Below, one piece after another: positions 47,273 through 55,024 of a DNA stretch of 64,000 nt. Made by a program: the position numbers and the translations under genes. Numbering within the stretch: position 1 is the first letter of the stretch; each line of letters begins with the position of its first letter. The DNA lies in contig NZ_WIAY01000002.1 of the NCBI RefSeq assembly GCF_009467805.1, forward strand, positions 558,001-622,000, written 5' to 3'. The stretch comes from Stenotrophomonas nematodicola. Its GTDB lineage: Bacteria > Pseudomonadota > Gammaproteobacteria > Xanthomonadales > Xanthomonadaceae. Under the pieces are notes generated by a model, which worked only from the letters and a program-made list of their open reading frames with translations, was not told the DNA's origin and ran no database searches.

Positions 47273-48103
47273 TCAGTGAGCGTCTTCCGACAGGCTCAGG
47301 TACACGATGGACAACATCATGAAGATGAACGCCTGCAGCGGAATCACCAGCAGGTGGAACAGCATCCAGCCCAGGCCGAATGCACCGCCCGCGATTGCAC
47401 CGGCGATACCGGCACCGCCCAGCACCCAGATCAGCAGGAAGACGATCTCGCCGCCGAACATGTTGCCGAACAGTCGCATCGCCAGCGAAATCGGCTTGCT
47501 CAGCCACTCGACGATGTTGAGGATCAGGTTGAACGGCAGCATCCACTTGCCGAACGGCGCGGTCAGGAATTCCTTGGTGAAGCCGCCCAGACCCTTGGAG
47601 CGCAGGCCGAAGAACAGCATCAGGAAGAACACGCTGATCGACATGCCGAGGGTGGCATTGACGTCGGCGGTCGGGACCGGCTTCCAGAACGCGTAATCAT
47701 GCGGATGGGCAGCGCCCATCTGGCCTGCCGCCCACTCGGTGAAGGCGTTCATCGGGAAACCGATGAAGTCGGCCGGGATCATCTTGATGAGGTTCATCAG
47801 GAGGATCCAGAAGAAGATCGTGATCGCGATCGGGGTCACCAGCTTGCTGGTGCCGTGGTAGGTGTCCTTGGCCTGGCGGTCAACGAACTCCAGGCAGATC
47901 TCGACGAACGCCTGCCACTTGCCCGGAACGCCGGCGGTCGCCTTGCGCGTGGCCAGCCAGAAGCCGAACACCATGACCAGGCCCATCAGGAGCGAGGTGG
48001 CGAGAGTATCCAGATGCAACGCCCACGGGCTGTCACGCATCACCACAAGATTCTGCAGGTGATGTTGGATGTAGGAGGTGGGAGTTAGCGCCTCGCCTGC
48101 CAT
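47273..48103 (-). CDS. atpB: ATP synthase Fo a subunit
   Basis: Proton-channel subunit a, 276 aa, with five to six membrane helices. The essential arginine lies in the conserved helix SLAMRLFGNMFGGEIVF (near 205-221), and the C-terminal helix QAFIFMMLSIVYLSLS is typical. Start ATG 48103. Located 31 bp downstream of atpI. Confidence 0.98.
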   Translation of the reverse strand: MAGEALTPTSYIQHHLQNLVVMRDSPWALHLDTLATSLLMGLVMVFGFWLATRKATAGVPGKWQAFVEICLEFVDRQAKDTYHGTSKLVTPIAITIFFWILLMNLIKMIPADFIGFPMNAFTEWAAGQMGAAHPHDYAFWKPVPTADVNATLGMSISVFFLMLFFGLRSKGLGGFTKEFLTAPFGKWMLPFNLILNIVEWLSKPISLAMRLFGNMFGGEIVFLLIWVLGGAGIAGAIAGGAFGLGWMLFHLLVIPLQAFIFMMLSIVYLSLSEDAH

Positions 48104-48134
48104 GTGTCCGGAACCTTGAGTTAAATAAATTGGA

Positions 48135-48518
48135 TCAGCGCCTGGCCAGAGCCAGGACCTGGAACATCAACCCGACGGCGATACCGGCCAACAGCGCCAA
48201 TGCAGGCAGCTTGAAGACCAGGAACCCCACCATCAGGACGCCGAATACGAGCACCCACTTTGCCACGACTGCCAGGATCAGGCGGGTCATCGCCGAGCCT
48301 GCCGCCTGCACGCCGCCACCCAGCGCCATCCGCGCCGCCACCCAACCGGCCGCCGAGACCGCCACGCCGGAGACCAGCGCCCCCAGGGCTGCCTTCGGGC
48401 CACCCCACAGAAGCAGGGCCAGAGCCAGGACAGCCACTGCAGCGAGCGGGTAAACCGCTGCGCGCAGCATCAGTCGCCGACCCGCGTCAACGGAGTTCAG
48501 CACGTGAATGTCCTGCAT
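48135..48518 (-). CDS. atpI: ATP synthase subunit I
   Basis: Small membrane protein, 127 aa, of the AtpI/UncI family, which assists c-ring assembly or Mg/Ca handling and is not part of the finished enzyme. Four hydrophobic segments (about 21-41, 44-64, 77-97, 101-122). ATG 48518 is chosen because the first helix follows; the frame open to 48956 crosses the promoter region. It is the first gene of the atp operon, with TATAAT/TTGTCT upstream. Confidence 0.88.
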   Translation of the reverse strand: MQDIHVLNSVDAGRRLMLRAAVYPLAAVAVLALALLLWGGPKAALGALVSGVAVSAAGWVAARMALGGGVQAAGSAMTRLILAVVAKWVLVFGVLMVGFLVFKLPALALLAGIAVGLMFQVLALARR

Positions 48519-48572
48519 GGTTGTGAGTAGGAAAGGCCGAGGCCGCAAGCAACCGCCTCGTCGAGCCGCCAA

Positions 48573-48602
48573 ATTATAGCAATGGGACAATTTGAGAGAC
48601 AA
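48573..48602 (-). promoter_or_regulatory. Sigma-70 promoter of the atp operon
   Basis: On the minus strand: -35 TTGTCT (48597-48602), 18-base spacer, perfect -10 TATAAT (48573-48578). Transcription would start near 48566, about 48 bases before the atpI ATG. It is the best sigma-70 match in the window. Confidence 0.75.
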
Positions 48603-48745
48603 CCGGTCCCTGTTCATCCCGGATGTGAGCAACCCGTTGGACGCGCCCAGAGGCCTGTTCCACCGACGGTCCAATCCCGTCAGGACAGGGGTGGACGATG
48701 ATGCGATGCAGCATATTGAACTTTGGTCGCACCCCACGGTCTGAT

Positions 48746-48836
48746 CGATCAGCCTGCTCCTGAATCCTCGTCGGCGTCCCGCGAGCAGGCCAGTACCGGG
48801 TGACCCCGAAGCCCTCTCGGGGTCACCCTTTTTTTT
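48746..48836 (+). ncRNA. Candidate small RNA or attenuated leader
   Basis: No plus-strand gene lies upstream for over 7 kb, yet a strong plus-strand terminator is present at 48798-48836. Directly before it is a second hairpin with 8-bp stem GCCTGCTC/GAGCAGGC (48752-48759 with 48783-48790). The 5' end is not defined; a weak TTGAAC (48716-48721) could be a -35. A 21-codon frame starting ATG 48698 ends at 48763 within the first hairpin, so a leader peptide with attenuation is an alternative. I recognise no Rfam family. Confidence 0.4.
48798..48836 (+). terminator. Strong plus-strand Rho-independent terminator without a known gene
   Basis: Perfect 12-bp stem GGGTGACCCCGA/TCGGGGTCACCC (48798-48809 with 48817-48828), 7-base loop AGCCCTC, followed by eight T (48829-48836). 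It lies between the divergent atp promoter and the outer-membrane protein gene. Confidence 0.88.
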
Positions 48837-48959
48837 GCGGCGGTGGCGCCGGCGCCCGCCTCTTGTCCTGCCCTGACCCGCGCCATAACGCCATTGGACC
48901 ACGGTACCGGCCACCGCGCCGGACCGGGGGTCATTCCGCGCGCATGAACGGTACACACA

Positions 48960-48991
48960 GCGTCCACCATACGTTCACGAATGGTGGACGC
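48960..48991. promoter_or_regulatory. Long palindrome upstream of the outer-membrane protein gene
   Basis: Perfect 11-bp arms GCGTCCACCAT/ATGGTGGACGC with ten-base centre ACGTTCACGA, ending 53 bases before the start codon. No T-run, so operator or leader hairpin rather than terminator. A second, shorter inverted repeat TGATGT-C-ACATCA is at 49006-49018. Confidence 0.55.
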
Positions 48992-49044
48992 CGGTCTGGG
49001 CAGAGTGATGTCACATCAATGAATCACTGCAAGGACACACACCG

Positions 49045-49863
49045 ATGCGCCTGATGCTTTCCCTCCTCGCCCTGCCACTGGCCGTGGCTGCGATCACCCA
49101 TGCCGAGACCGCCAGTGCCGCCGAGGGCGACGACCGCTTCGCGCTGCGCCTGGGCGCGATGAACATCGATTCGGACAACACGCTCCGCGGCAGTACCACG
49201 GTGGCGGGCCAGGACGTGGGCTTCGATGAGGACTTCAAGCTTGGCGGCAAGGAATGGGAACCGCGCGTGGACGGGATGTTCCGCATCAGCGACCGCCAGC
49301 GCCTGCTGTTCAACTACTTCAAGTACGACAAGGATCGCCGCGAAACGCTGGATGACGGCATCAGCTTCGGCGGCGTCAATGTCCCGGCAGGCAGCTTCGT
49401 CAAGGGCGAGCTGAAGTATCAGGTGGCCAGCCTGGTGTACGACTATTCGGTCGTGGACACCGACACGTTCGACCTGGGCCTGCAGATCGGTGCCGAATAC
49501 GCCAAGGTCAGCACCAAGGCCTACGCCGACGTGGGCGATCTGTACCAGGGCCGCTTCCTGGATGAGAAGACCGACGGCGTGGCCCCGGTGGTCGGCGCAC
49601 GCCTGAGCTTCACCCCGTCGGAAAAGTGGATGATCACCTTCCAGGGCCAGTACCTGAACACCGACTGGGGCAACTTCGACGACTACAAGGGCGACCTGAG
49701 CCGCGCCAATGCCATCGTCGATTACCGCCTCACCCAGAACTTCGGCCTCTTCGCCGGCTACGACTGGTTCAAGCTCGACGCCGACAAGAAGGGCAGCGAC
49801 GGCACCATCGGCCTGAAGCAGGAATTCAAGGGCCCGGTGGCCGGTATCAGCGTCACCTTCTGA
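49045..49863 (+). CDS. Outer-membrane beta-barrel protein
   Basis: A 272-aa protein with a signal peptide (about 1-26, ending TASA), alternating amphipathic strands throughout and a C-terminal Phe (GISVTF), the BAM recognition signature. It has no long hydrophobic helix. It probably forms a small barrel in the outer membrane; I cannot name the family or ligand. Start ATG 49045, with AAGGA nine bases upstream; ATG 49054-type internal starts would shorten the signal peptide. Two palindromes lie upstream. Confidence 0.8.
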   Translation: MRLMLSLLALPLAVAAITHAETASAAEGDDRFALRLGAMNIDSDNTLRGSTTVAGQDVGFDEDFKLGGKEWEPRVDGMFRISDRQRLLFNYFKYDKDRRETLDDGISFGGVNVPAGSFVKGELKYQVASLVYDYSVVDTDTFDLGLQIGAEYAKVSTKAYADVGDLYQGRFLDEKTDGVAPVVGARLSFTPSEKWMITFQGQYLNTDWGNFDDYKGDLSRANAIVDYRLTQNFGLFAGYDWFKLDADKKGSDGTIGLKQEFKGPVAGISVTF

Positions 49864-49990
49864 CCTGCAACAACGGCTCTCCAAACGCGGCAACAGGGTG
49901 ACCTGTTGTCGCGTTTTCGTTTGGGCGCGGCAAAAGCGCGCGACGTCAAAGGCACGGCGCCCACGGCGTACGGGGGGAGTGCACCGGGCA

Positions 49991-50070
49991 GCCCATGCCA
50001 GGACACGCCGTAAACCCGTCCGTGGGGGCTCGATGGCGGCATCCATGCCGCCAACGGTCCTGGCATGGGC
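49991..50070. repeat. 80-bp palindromic repeat element
   Basis: Outer 14-bp perfect arms GCCCATGCCAGGAC/GTCCTGGCATGGGC (49991-50004 with 50057-50070) enclose an inner hairpin GGCGGCAT-CC-ATGCCGCC (50035-50052) and the segment CCGTGGGGGCTCGATGGCGG. It looks like a folded dispersed element, different from the SMAG type. The rest of the 49864-50201 gap holds only this element and the terminator at 50138-50163. Confidence 0.65.
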
Positions 50071-50137
50071 CGCCCGGCGCGCGTCCACGTGACAACGGAG
50101 GCGCCACGCAGTTGAAGTTGACGTTGCTGTTGAACAG

Positions 50138-50163
50138 AAAAACCCGGCTTTCGCCGGGTTTTT
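50138..50163. terminator. Bidirectional terminator between outer-membrane protein gene and lpdA
   Basis: Stem AAAAACCCGGC/GCCGGGTTTTT (50138-50148 with 50153-50163), loop TTTC. The A-run and T-run make it usable from both sides, ending aceF-lpdA on the minus strand and the 49045 gene on the plus strand. Confidence 0.9.
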
Positions 50164-50201
50164 CCATTGAACACGCATCACCACCAACAGATGGCGGGCG
50201 C

Positions 50202-52010
50202 TTACTTCTTCTTGGGCATGTACAGATCGGTGATCGTGCCGTCGTAGATTTCCGCGGCCATCGCCACCGATTCGCTCAGCGTCGGATGCGCGTGGATGGT
50301 GTGGCCGATGTCTTCGGCCTCCGCACCCATCTCGATCGCCAGACCGATTTCGGCCAGCAGGTCACCGGCGTGCACACCGACGATCGCGCCGCCGATGATG
50401 CGGTGGGTCTCTTCGTCGAAGATCAGCTTGGTGAAGCCTTCGGTACGGCCGATGCCGATCGCGCGGCCGCTGGCGGCCCACGGGAACTTGGCCACGCCGA
50501 CCTTCAACCCCTTGGCCTTCGCCTCGGTCTCGGTCACGCCGACCCACGCGATTTCCGGATTGGTGTAGGCCACCGACGGAATCACCCGCGCCACCCACTC
50601 CTTCTTCTCGCCTGCGGCCACTTCCGCCGCCAGCTTGCCTTCGTGCGTGGCCTTGTGGGCCAGCATCGGGTTGCCCACGATGTCGCCGATGGCGAAGATG
50701 TGCGGCACGTTGGTGCGCATCTGACGGTCGGCGGGAATGAAACCGCGCTCGGTCACCTGCACGCCGGCCTTCTCGGCATCGATCTTCTTTCCGTTCGGGG
50801 AGCGGCCCACCGCCACCAGCACGCGGTCGAAGGTGGTGGCCTCCAGGCCCGGCTTTTCGCCTTCCACGGCGGCCTCGAAGGACACGGTGATGCCGGCCTT
50901 GTCCGCCTTGACGTCGGTCGCCTTGGTCTTCAGGTGCACCATGATGCCCTGCTTCTTCAGGCGGTCGGCCAGCGGCTTGACCAGGTCCTTGTCGGCGCCC
51001 GGCATCAGCTGGTCCATGAACTCGACCACGGTCACTTCGCTGCCCAGCGCACCGTATACGGTGGCCATTTCCAGGCCGATGATGCCGCCACCGACCACCA
51101 GCAGCTTGCCCGGCACCTCGGCCAGTTCCAGCGCATCGGTGGAGTCCATGACGCGCTTGTCGTCCCACGGGAAGTTCGGCAGCTTCACTGCCTGCGAGCC
51201 GGCGGCGATGATGCACTGCTCGAAGAGCAGCAGCTGGGTCTTGCCGTCGTCGCCGACGATCTCCAGCTCATTGGCCGACACGAACTTCGCCAGGCCCTGC
51301 ACCGTGCGCACCTTGCGCTGCTTGGCCATGCCGGCCAGGCCCTTGGTCAGCTGCGTGACCACTTTTTCCTTGTAGCCGCGCAGCTTGTCCAGGGTGATGG
51401 TCGGCTTGCCGAATTCAACGCCGAAATCACCGGCATGGGCGACTTCATCGATCACTGCGGCGGCATGCAGCAGCGCCTTGGAGGGAATGCAGCCCACGTT
51501 GAGGCAGACGCCACCGAGGCTGGCGTAACGCTCGACCAGCACGGTGTCCACACCCAGGTCGGCCGAACGGAAGGCTGCGGTGTAACCGCCCGGGCCTGCG
51601 CCCAGCACCACCATCCTGCACTCGATGTCGGCCGGCTTGCCCGAGGACAGCGCCGGCTGCGGCGCGGCCGGTTCGGCCGGGGCGCGGTGCGAGGGGGTCA
51701 CCGGCGGCTTGCTGGCCGGTGCAGCCGGGGCGGGTGCCGCAGCGGCAGCCGGGGCAGCCGGGGCAGCCGCGCCTTGGGCCTCCAGCACGACCACCACGTC
51801 GCCTTCGGACAGCGAGTCACCCAGCTTGACCTTGATTTCCTTGACCACGCCAGCGGCCGAGGACGGCACTTCCAGCGTGGCCTTGTCCGATTCCAGCGTG
51901 ACCAGGCCCTGGTCCTTCTTCACTGTGTCGCCCACCGCGACCAGCAGTTCGATTACCGGCACATCGCTGTAATCGCCGATGTCGGGAACCTTGATTTCAA
52001 TAGCGGCCAT
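50202..52010 (-). CDS. lpdA: Dihydrolipoyl dehydrogenase with N-terminal lipoyl domain
   Basis: E3 flavoprotein of the pyruvate dehydrogenase complex, 602 aa, reoxidising dihydrolipoamide with NAD. The N-terminus is a lipoyl domain (about 1-80, lipoyl-Lys43 in LESDKATLE) followed by an Ala/Pro linker (about 80-125), then the FAD/NAD core (GAGPGG 137-141 region, redox cysteines Cys168 and Cys173 in GGVCLNVGCIPSK) and the C-terminal His in HAHPTLSE. E3 proteins with their own lipoyl domain occur in some betaproteobacteria and Xanthomonadaceae. ATG 52010; 17 bp after the secreted protein gene. Confidence 0.96.
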   Translation of the reverse strand: MAAIEIKVPDIGDYSDVPVIELLVAVGDTVKKDQGLVTLESDKATLEVPSSAAGVVKEIKVKLGDSLSEGDVVVVLEAQGAAAPAAPAAAAAPAPAAPASKPPVTPSHRAPAEPAAPQPALSSGKPADIECRMVVLGAGPGGYTAAFRSADLGVDTVLVERYASLGGVCLNVGCIPSKALLHAAAVIDEVAHAGDFGVEFGKPTITLDKLRGYKEKVVTQLTKGLAGMAKQRKVRTVQGLAKFVSANELEIVGDDGKTQLLLFEQCIIAAGSQAVKLPNFPWDDKRVMDSTDALELAEVPGKLLVVGGGIIGLEMATVYGALGSEVTVVEFMDQLMPGADKDLVKPLADRLKKQGIMVHLKTKATDVKADKAGITVSFEAAVEGEKPGLEATTFDRVLVAVGRSPNGKKIDAEKAGVQVTERGFIPADRQMRTNVPHIFAIGDIVGNPMLAHKATHEGKLAAEVAAGEKKEWVARVIPSVAYTNPEIAWVGVTETEAKAKGLKVGVAKFPWAASGRAIGIGRTEGFTKLIFDEETHRIIGGAIVGVHAGDLLAEIGLAIEMGAEAEDIGHTIHAHPTLSESVAMAAEIYDGTITDLYMPKKK

Positions 52011-52027
52011 TCGTGTTCTCCTGGTGC

Positions 52028-52702
52028 TCAGCCGGCGTTGCCGCCGAGCAGTTGCTGCAGTTCGTCGAGCGACTCGTCCAGATCCTGCCAGCGACGGTCG
52101 AGCTTCTTTTCCTTGGTGTCGCTGGCTTCGATCAGCAGCGCCACCTGTTTCATGATCACTTTGCCGGCGCCGCACTCCGGCCGCGTGCCGCTGTAACGTT
52201 CGCCATCGACCATGAAGGACAGCACTTCGCCATCCAGCACGGGCGCCTTGCGGTCGGCGGGGACGCCGGCGTTGAGCGCGGCCTTCCAGCTGCGCATCAG
52301 GCGCTGCGCCAGCGCCGCCGGGATCCGCACCTGGTACTGGTCCGGCTCCTGGTCCACGCGCAGCTCCAGGCCCCCCTGGCGCGCACTGTTGTTCCAGTTG
52401 TACACGCGCTTGTCGGCGCGGCTGAAGCGCAGGGTCCATTCCTGCTCATCGGTGCCGGGCAGCAGCGCCACGCCAGTCTCGACACCGCTCTTGGGCAGGG
52501 TCACCAGCGACAGCGCGGGCTGCGCCTTGCCATCGAACAGGGTTTCCACCGCCTGGCCGTAGTTGCCTACGGCCGGCGGCCAGCCACGACCGAGGTCGAT
52601 GCTGCAGCCGGCAGCGCCTGCCTGTGCCGCCGGCAGGAGCGCCAGCAGCGCCATCGCATGGAGCCGGACTCTGCCCGGCTGCGATGCCAGGCCTTGCCTC
52701 AC
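52028..52702 (-). CDS. Hypothetical secreted protein encoded between aceF and lpdA
   Basis: A 224-aa product with an N-terminal basic region and hydrophobic stretch (MALLALLPAAQAGAAG) that looks like a signal peptide, then a mainly beta-strand sequence with cysteines in AGCSIDLG and RPECGAGK that could form a disulfide, and an acidic/Leu helix at the C-terminus (DLDESLDELQQLL). I do not recognise the family. Start GTG 52702 overlaps the aceF stop by 4 bp; ATG 52654 is an internal alternative. It is embedded between two pyruvate dehydrogenase genes, so expression must be coupled. Confidence 0.72.
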   Translation of the reverse strand: MRQGLASQPGRVRLHAMALLALLPAAQAGAAGCSIDLGRGWPPAVGNYGQAVETLFDGKAQPALSLVTLPKSGVETGVALLPGTDEQEWTLRFSRADKRVYNWNNSARQGGLELRVDQEPDQYQVRIPAALAQRLMRSWKAALNAGVPADRKAPVLDGEVLSFMVDGERYSGTRPECGAGKVIMKQVALLIEASDTKEKKLDRRWQDLDESLDELQQLLGGNAG

Positions 52703-54099
52703 AGCAGCACGCGCCGCATGTCGGCCAGCACCTGCGACAGGTAGGTGGTGAAGCGTGCGGCCAGCGCACCGTCGATGACGCGGTGGTCATAGCTCAGCGA
52801 CAGCGGCAGCATCAGCTTCGGCGCGAATTCCTTGCCGTTCCAGACCGGCTGGATCGACGACTTGGACACGCCCAGGATGGCCACTTCCGGCGCATTGACG
52901 ATCGGGGTGAACGCCGTGCCGCCGATACCGCCCAGCGAGCTGATCGAGAAGCAGCCACCGCTCATGTCGGCCGGGCCCAGCTTGCCGTCGCGAGCCTTCT
53001 TGGCCAGTTCGCCGGATTCCTGCGCGATCTGCACCACACCCTTCTTGTCCACATCGCGGATCACCGGCACCACCAACCCGCTCGGGGTGTCGGCGGCGAA
53101 ACCGATGTTGAAGTACTTCTTCAGGGTCAGATTCTCGCCGCTCGCATCCAGCGAGGCGTTGAACTCGGGGAACTTCTTCAGTGCCGCGGCGCTGGCCTTG
53201 ACCAGGAAGGCGAGCATGGTCAGCTTGATGCCGGCCTTCTCGTTTTCCTTGTTCAGCGCCACGCGCAGGGCTTCCAGCTCGGTGATGTCGGCCTGCTCGA
53301 ACTGGGTGACGTGCGGAATCATCGCCCAGTTGCGCGCCAGGTTGGCGCCGGAAATCTTCTTGATGCGCGACAGCGGCTGGACCTCGACCTCACCAAACTT
53401 GGCAAAGTCGACCTTCGGCCAGGGCAGCAGGTTCAGCCCGCCGCCGGCGGCAACGGTGCCGCCGGCCGCCGGCACGCCGCCGGTCAGCGCGGACTTGACG
53501 AACTTCTGCACGTCGCCCTTGGTGATGCGGCCACCCTTCTCGGTACCGGTCAGCTGGTTCAGATCGACGCCCAGCTCACGGGCGAACACGCGCACCGCCG
53601 GGGAGGCGTACGGGACCTTCTGCGGCAGCACGCTGTCGGCGCTGAACTGCACCGGCGGGCTGCTCGGGGCGCCGGCCGACGGCGCGGCGGCGGCCGGGGC
53701 GGGCTGGGTCGGCTTGGACGCGGCCTGCTCGATCTCGCGCGCGGCCAGCTTGTCCGGCTGCGCCGGGGCGGCGACCGGCTCGACCTTGGTCGCGGTCTCG
53801 GCAGCGGCCGGTGCGGCAGCGGCAGCAGCAGCGGCCGGCTTGGCCTCGGCCTCGCCTTCGGCCACTTCGATCAGGGCCACGACCTTGCCCTCGGAGAGGT
53901 TGTCGCCGACCTTGACCTTGATTTCCTTGACCACGCCAGCCACCGAGGACGGCACTTCCATCGTGGCCTTGTCCGACTCCAGCGTCACCAGACCCTGGTC
54001 CTTCTTGACGGTATCACCAACGGCGACAAGCACCTCGATTACCGGGATATCGCTGTAGTCACCGATATCGGGGACAAGTGCTTCCTTGATTTCGGCCAT
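52699..54099 (-). CDS. aceF: Dihydrolipoamide acetyltransferase (pyruvate dehydrogenase E2)
   Basis: E2 core of pyruvate dehydrogenase, 466 aa. A single lipoyl domain (about 1-80, lipoyl-Lys44), an Ala/Pro linker, the peripheral subunit-binding domain (PYASPAVRVFARELGVDL) and the catalytic domain with His439 in SYDHRVIDGA. E. coli AceF has three lipoyl domains; here one is in E2 and one in E3. ATG 54099 has GGAG at 8-base spacing. No aceE gene is present in the window. Confidence 0.97.
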   Translation of the reverse strand: MAEIKEALVPDIGDYSDIPVIEVLVAVGDTVKKDQGLVTLESDKATMEVPSSVAGVVKEIKVKVGDNLSEGKVVALIEVAEGEAEAKPAAAAAAAAPAAAETATKVEPVAAPAQPDKLAAREIEQAASKPTQPAPAAAAPSAGAPSSPPVQFSADSVLPQKVPYASPAVRVFARELGVDLNQLTGTEKGGRITKGDVQKFVKSALTGGVPAAGGTVAAGGGLNLLPWPKVDFAKFGEVEVQPLSRIKKISGANLARNWAMIPHVTQFEQADITELEALRVALNKENEKAGIKLTMLAFLVKASAAALKKFPEFNASLDASGENLTLKKYFNIGFAADTPSGLVVPVIRDVDKKGVVQIAQESGELAKKARDGKLGPADMSGGCFSISSLGGIGGTAFTPIVNAPEVAILGVSKSSIQPVWNGKEFAPKLMLPLSLSYDHRVIDGALAARFTTYLSQVLADMRRVLL

Positions 54100-54136
54100 G
54101 GGGATAACTCCGGCAATCTGGTGTAGGGAATCCTCT

Positions 54137-54165
54137 ATTGTGGGGGCAGGAGGCGCTAGCGCCAA
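54137..54165 (-). promoter_or_regulatory. Candidate aceF promoter with overlapping palindrome
   Basis: Possible -35 TTGGCG (54160-54165), 17-base spacer, -10 CACAAT (54137-54142) on the minus strand. The perfect palindrome GGCGCTAGCGCC (54152-54163) overlaps the -35 and could be an operator. Confidence 0.4.
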
Positions 54166-54311
54166 CCTGCTTGTGCCAATTTCAATGCCCCTGTCCCGGG
54201 ACAGGCTGTTTCAGCGCGCGTTACATGCACGGCCGCCGCCCGTGGCCGCGTGACCAGTCGGTGCCGTATTGTCCGCCTTGTCCCCCGCGTCCCTGCCGGC
54301 AGAGGCCGCCC

Positions 54312-54833
54312 TCAACCGGTCAACGCCGCGGCCAACGGCGCCCACGCCACCTGCAGGCGCGGCAGCGGCCAGGCCGCGTTGGCCGGGCTGGTCGACGGCA
54401 GCGACCACACCGGCAATGCCTGCGCCCGCGCCGACAGCGACGGGGCGATATGCCGCAGGAACGCACGGTGCGCCGTGCCACCGTTGCAGCAGATCGCGCG
54501 CAGGGCCGGCAGCGTGTCAATCAGGTCCGGCAGTGCATTGGCCTCTTCACTGCCGCGCACGATCGACGCATCCAGGCTGCCGGCGCGCTCGCAGCGGCCG
54601 ATCACGTCCCACACGCCCACGCCTGCGGCCAGCAGCGCCTCCATGCGCGCGGCGTAGGGCAGCGTCGCATCGACATCGCACAACGCCGCCATCAGCGGCC
54701 AGAACCGGTTGCGCGGATGCGCGTAGTACTGCGCCGCCTGCAACGAGGCGATGCCGGGCATGGAACCGAGCACCAGCACGCGCGCATGCGCATCGACCTG
54801 CGCAGGAAGCCCTTGGCACTGCATGGTGTTCAT
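54312..54833 (-). CDS. DNA-deoxyinosine (hypoxanthine-DNA) glycosylase
   Basis: UDG-superfamily glycosylase of the family 6/HDG type, 173 aa, removing hypoxanthine that arises by adenine deamination. Motif 1 is LVLGSMPGIASL (about 20-31), followed by YYAHPRNRFW, and motif 2 is LPSTSPANA near residue 145. ATG 54833 (or GTG 54836, or ATG 54821) is the start; the ribosome site is ambiguous. It stands alone between aceF and ompW. Confidence 0.88.
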   Translation of the reverse strand: MNTMQCQGLPAQVDAHARVLVLGSMPGIASLQAAQYYAHPRNRFWPLMAALCDVDATLPYAARMEALLAAGVGVWDVIGRCERAGSLDASIVRGSEEANALPDLIDTLPALRAICCNGGTAHRAFLRHIAPSLSARAQALPVWSLPSTSPANAAWPLPRLQVAWAPLAAALTG

Positions 54834-55024
54834 CACTCCACGTCCAACTGCATGAATGTCCAGCGTCGCATGATCACCCGTCTGCGCAGCGGTTCCGCGC
54901 TGTTCGCTGAACGGAACAAACCAATTTTTAACGCGCGTCGGATGCGATTCATGTTTCGGGGACTACGTTTGGCCCACCCCGGAACAAGGGGTCCAGAACA
55001 AAAAAACACCGAGGAGATTCCCCC

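Noticed and set aside
48698-48763. 21-codon plus-strand frame as a confirmed gene
   Set aside because: Too short to support without translation evidence; kept only as a possible leader peptide.
48600-48836. 6S RNA or tmRNA at the orphan terminator
   Set aside because: No long 6S-like closed stem with central bubble, and no tRNA-like CCA end, could be recognised.
54160-54185. Second sigma-54-like sequence TGGCACAAGCAGGTTG upstream of aceF
   Set aside because: Ten bases after the GG the sequence is TT rather than GC, so the essential -12 dinucleotide is missing.
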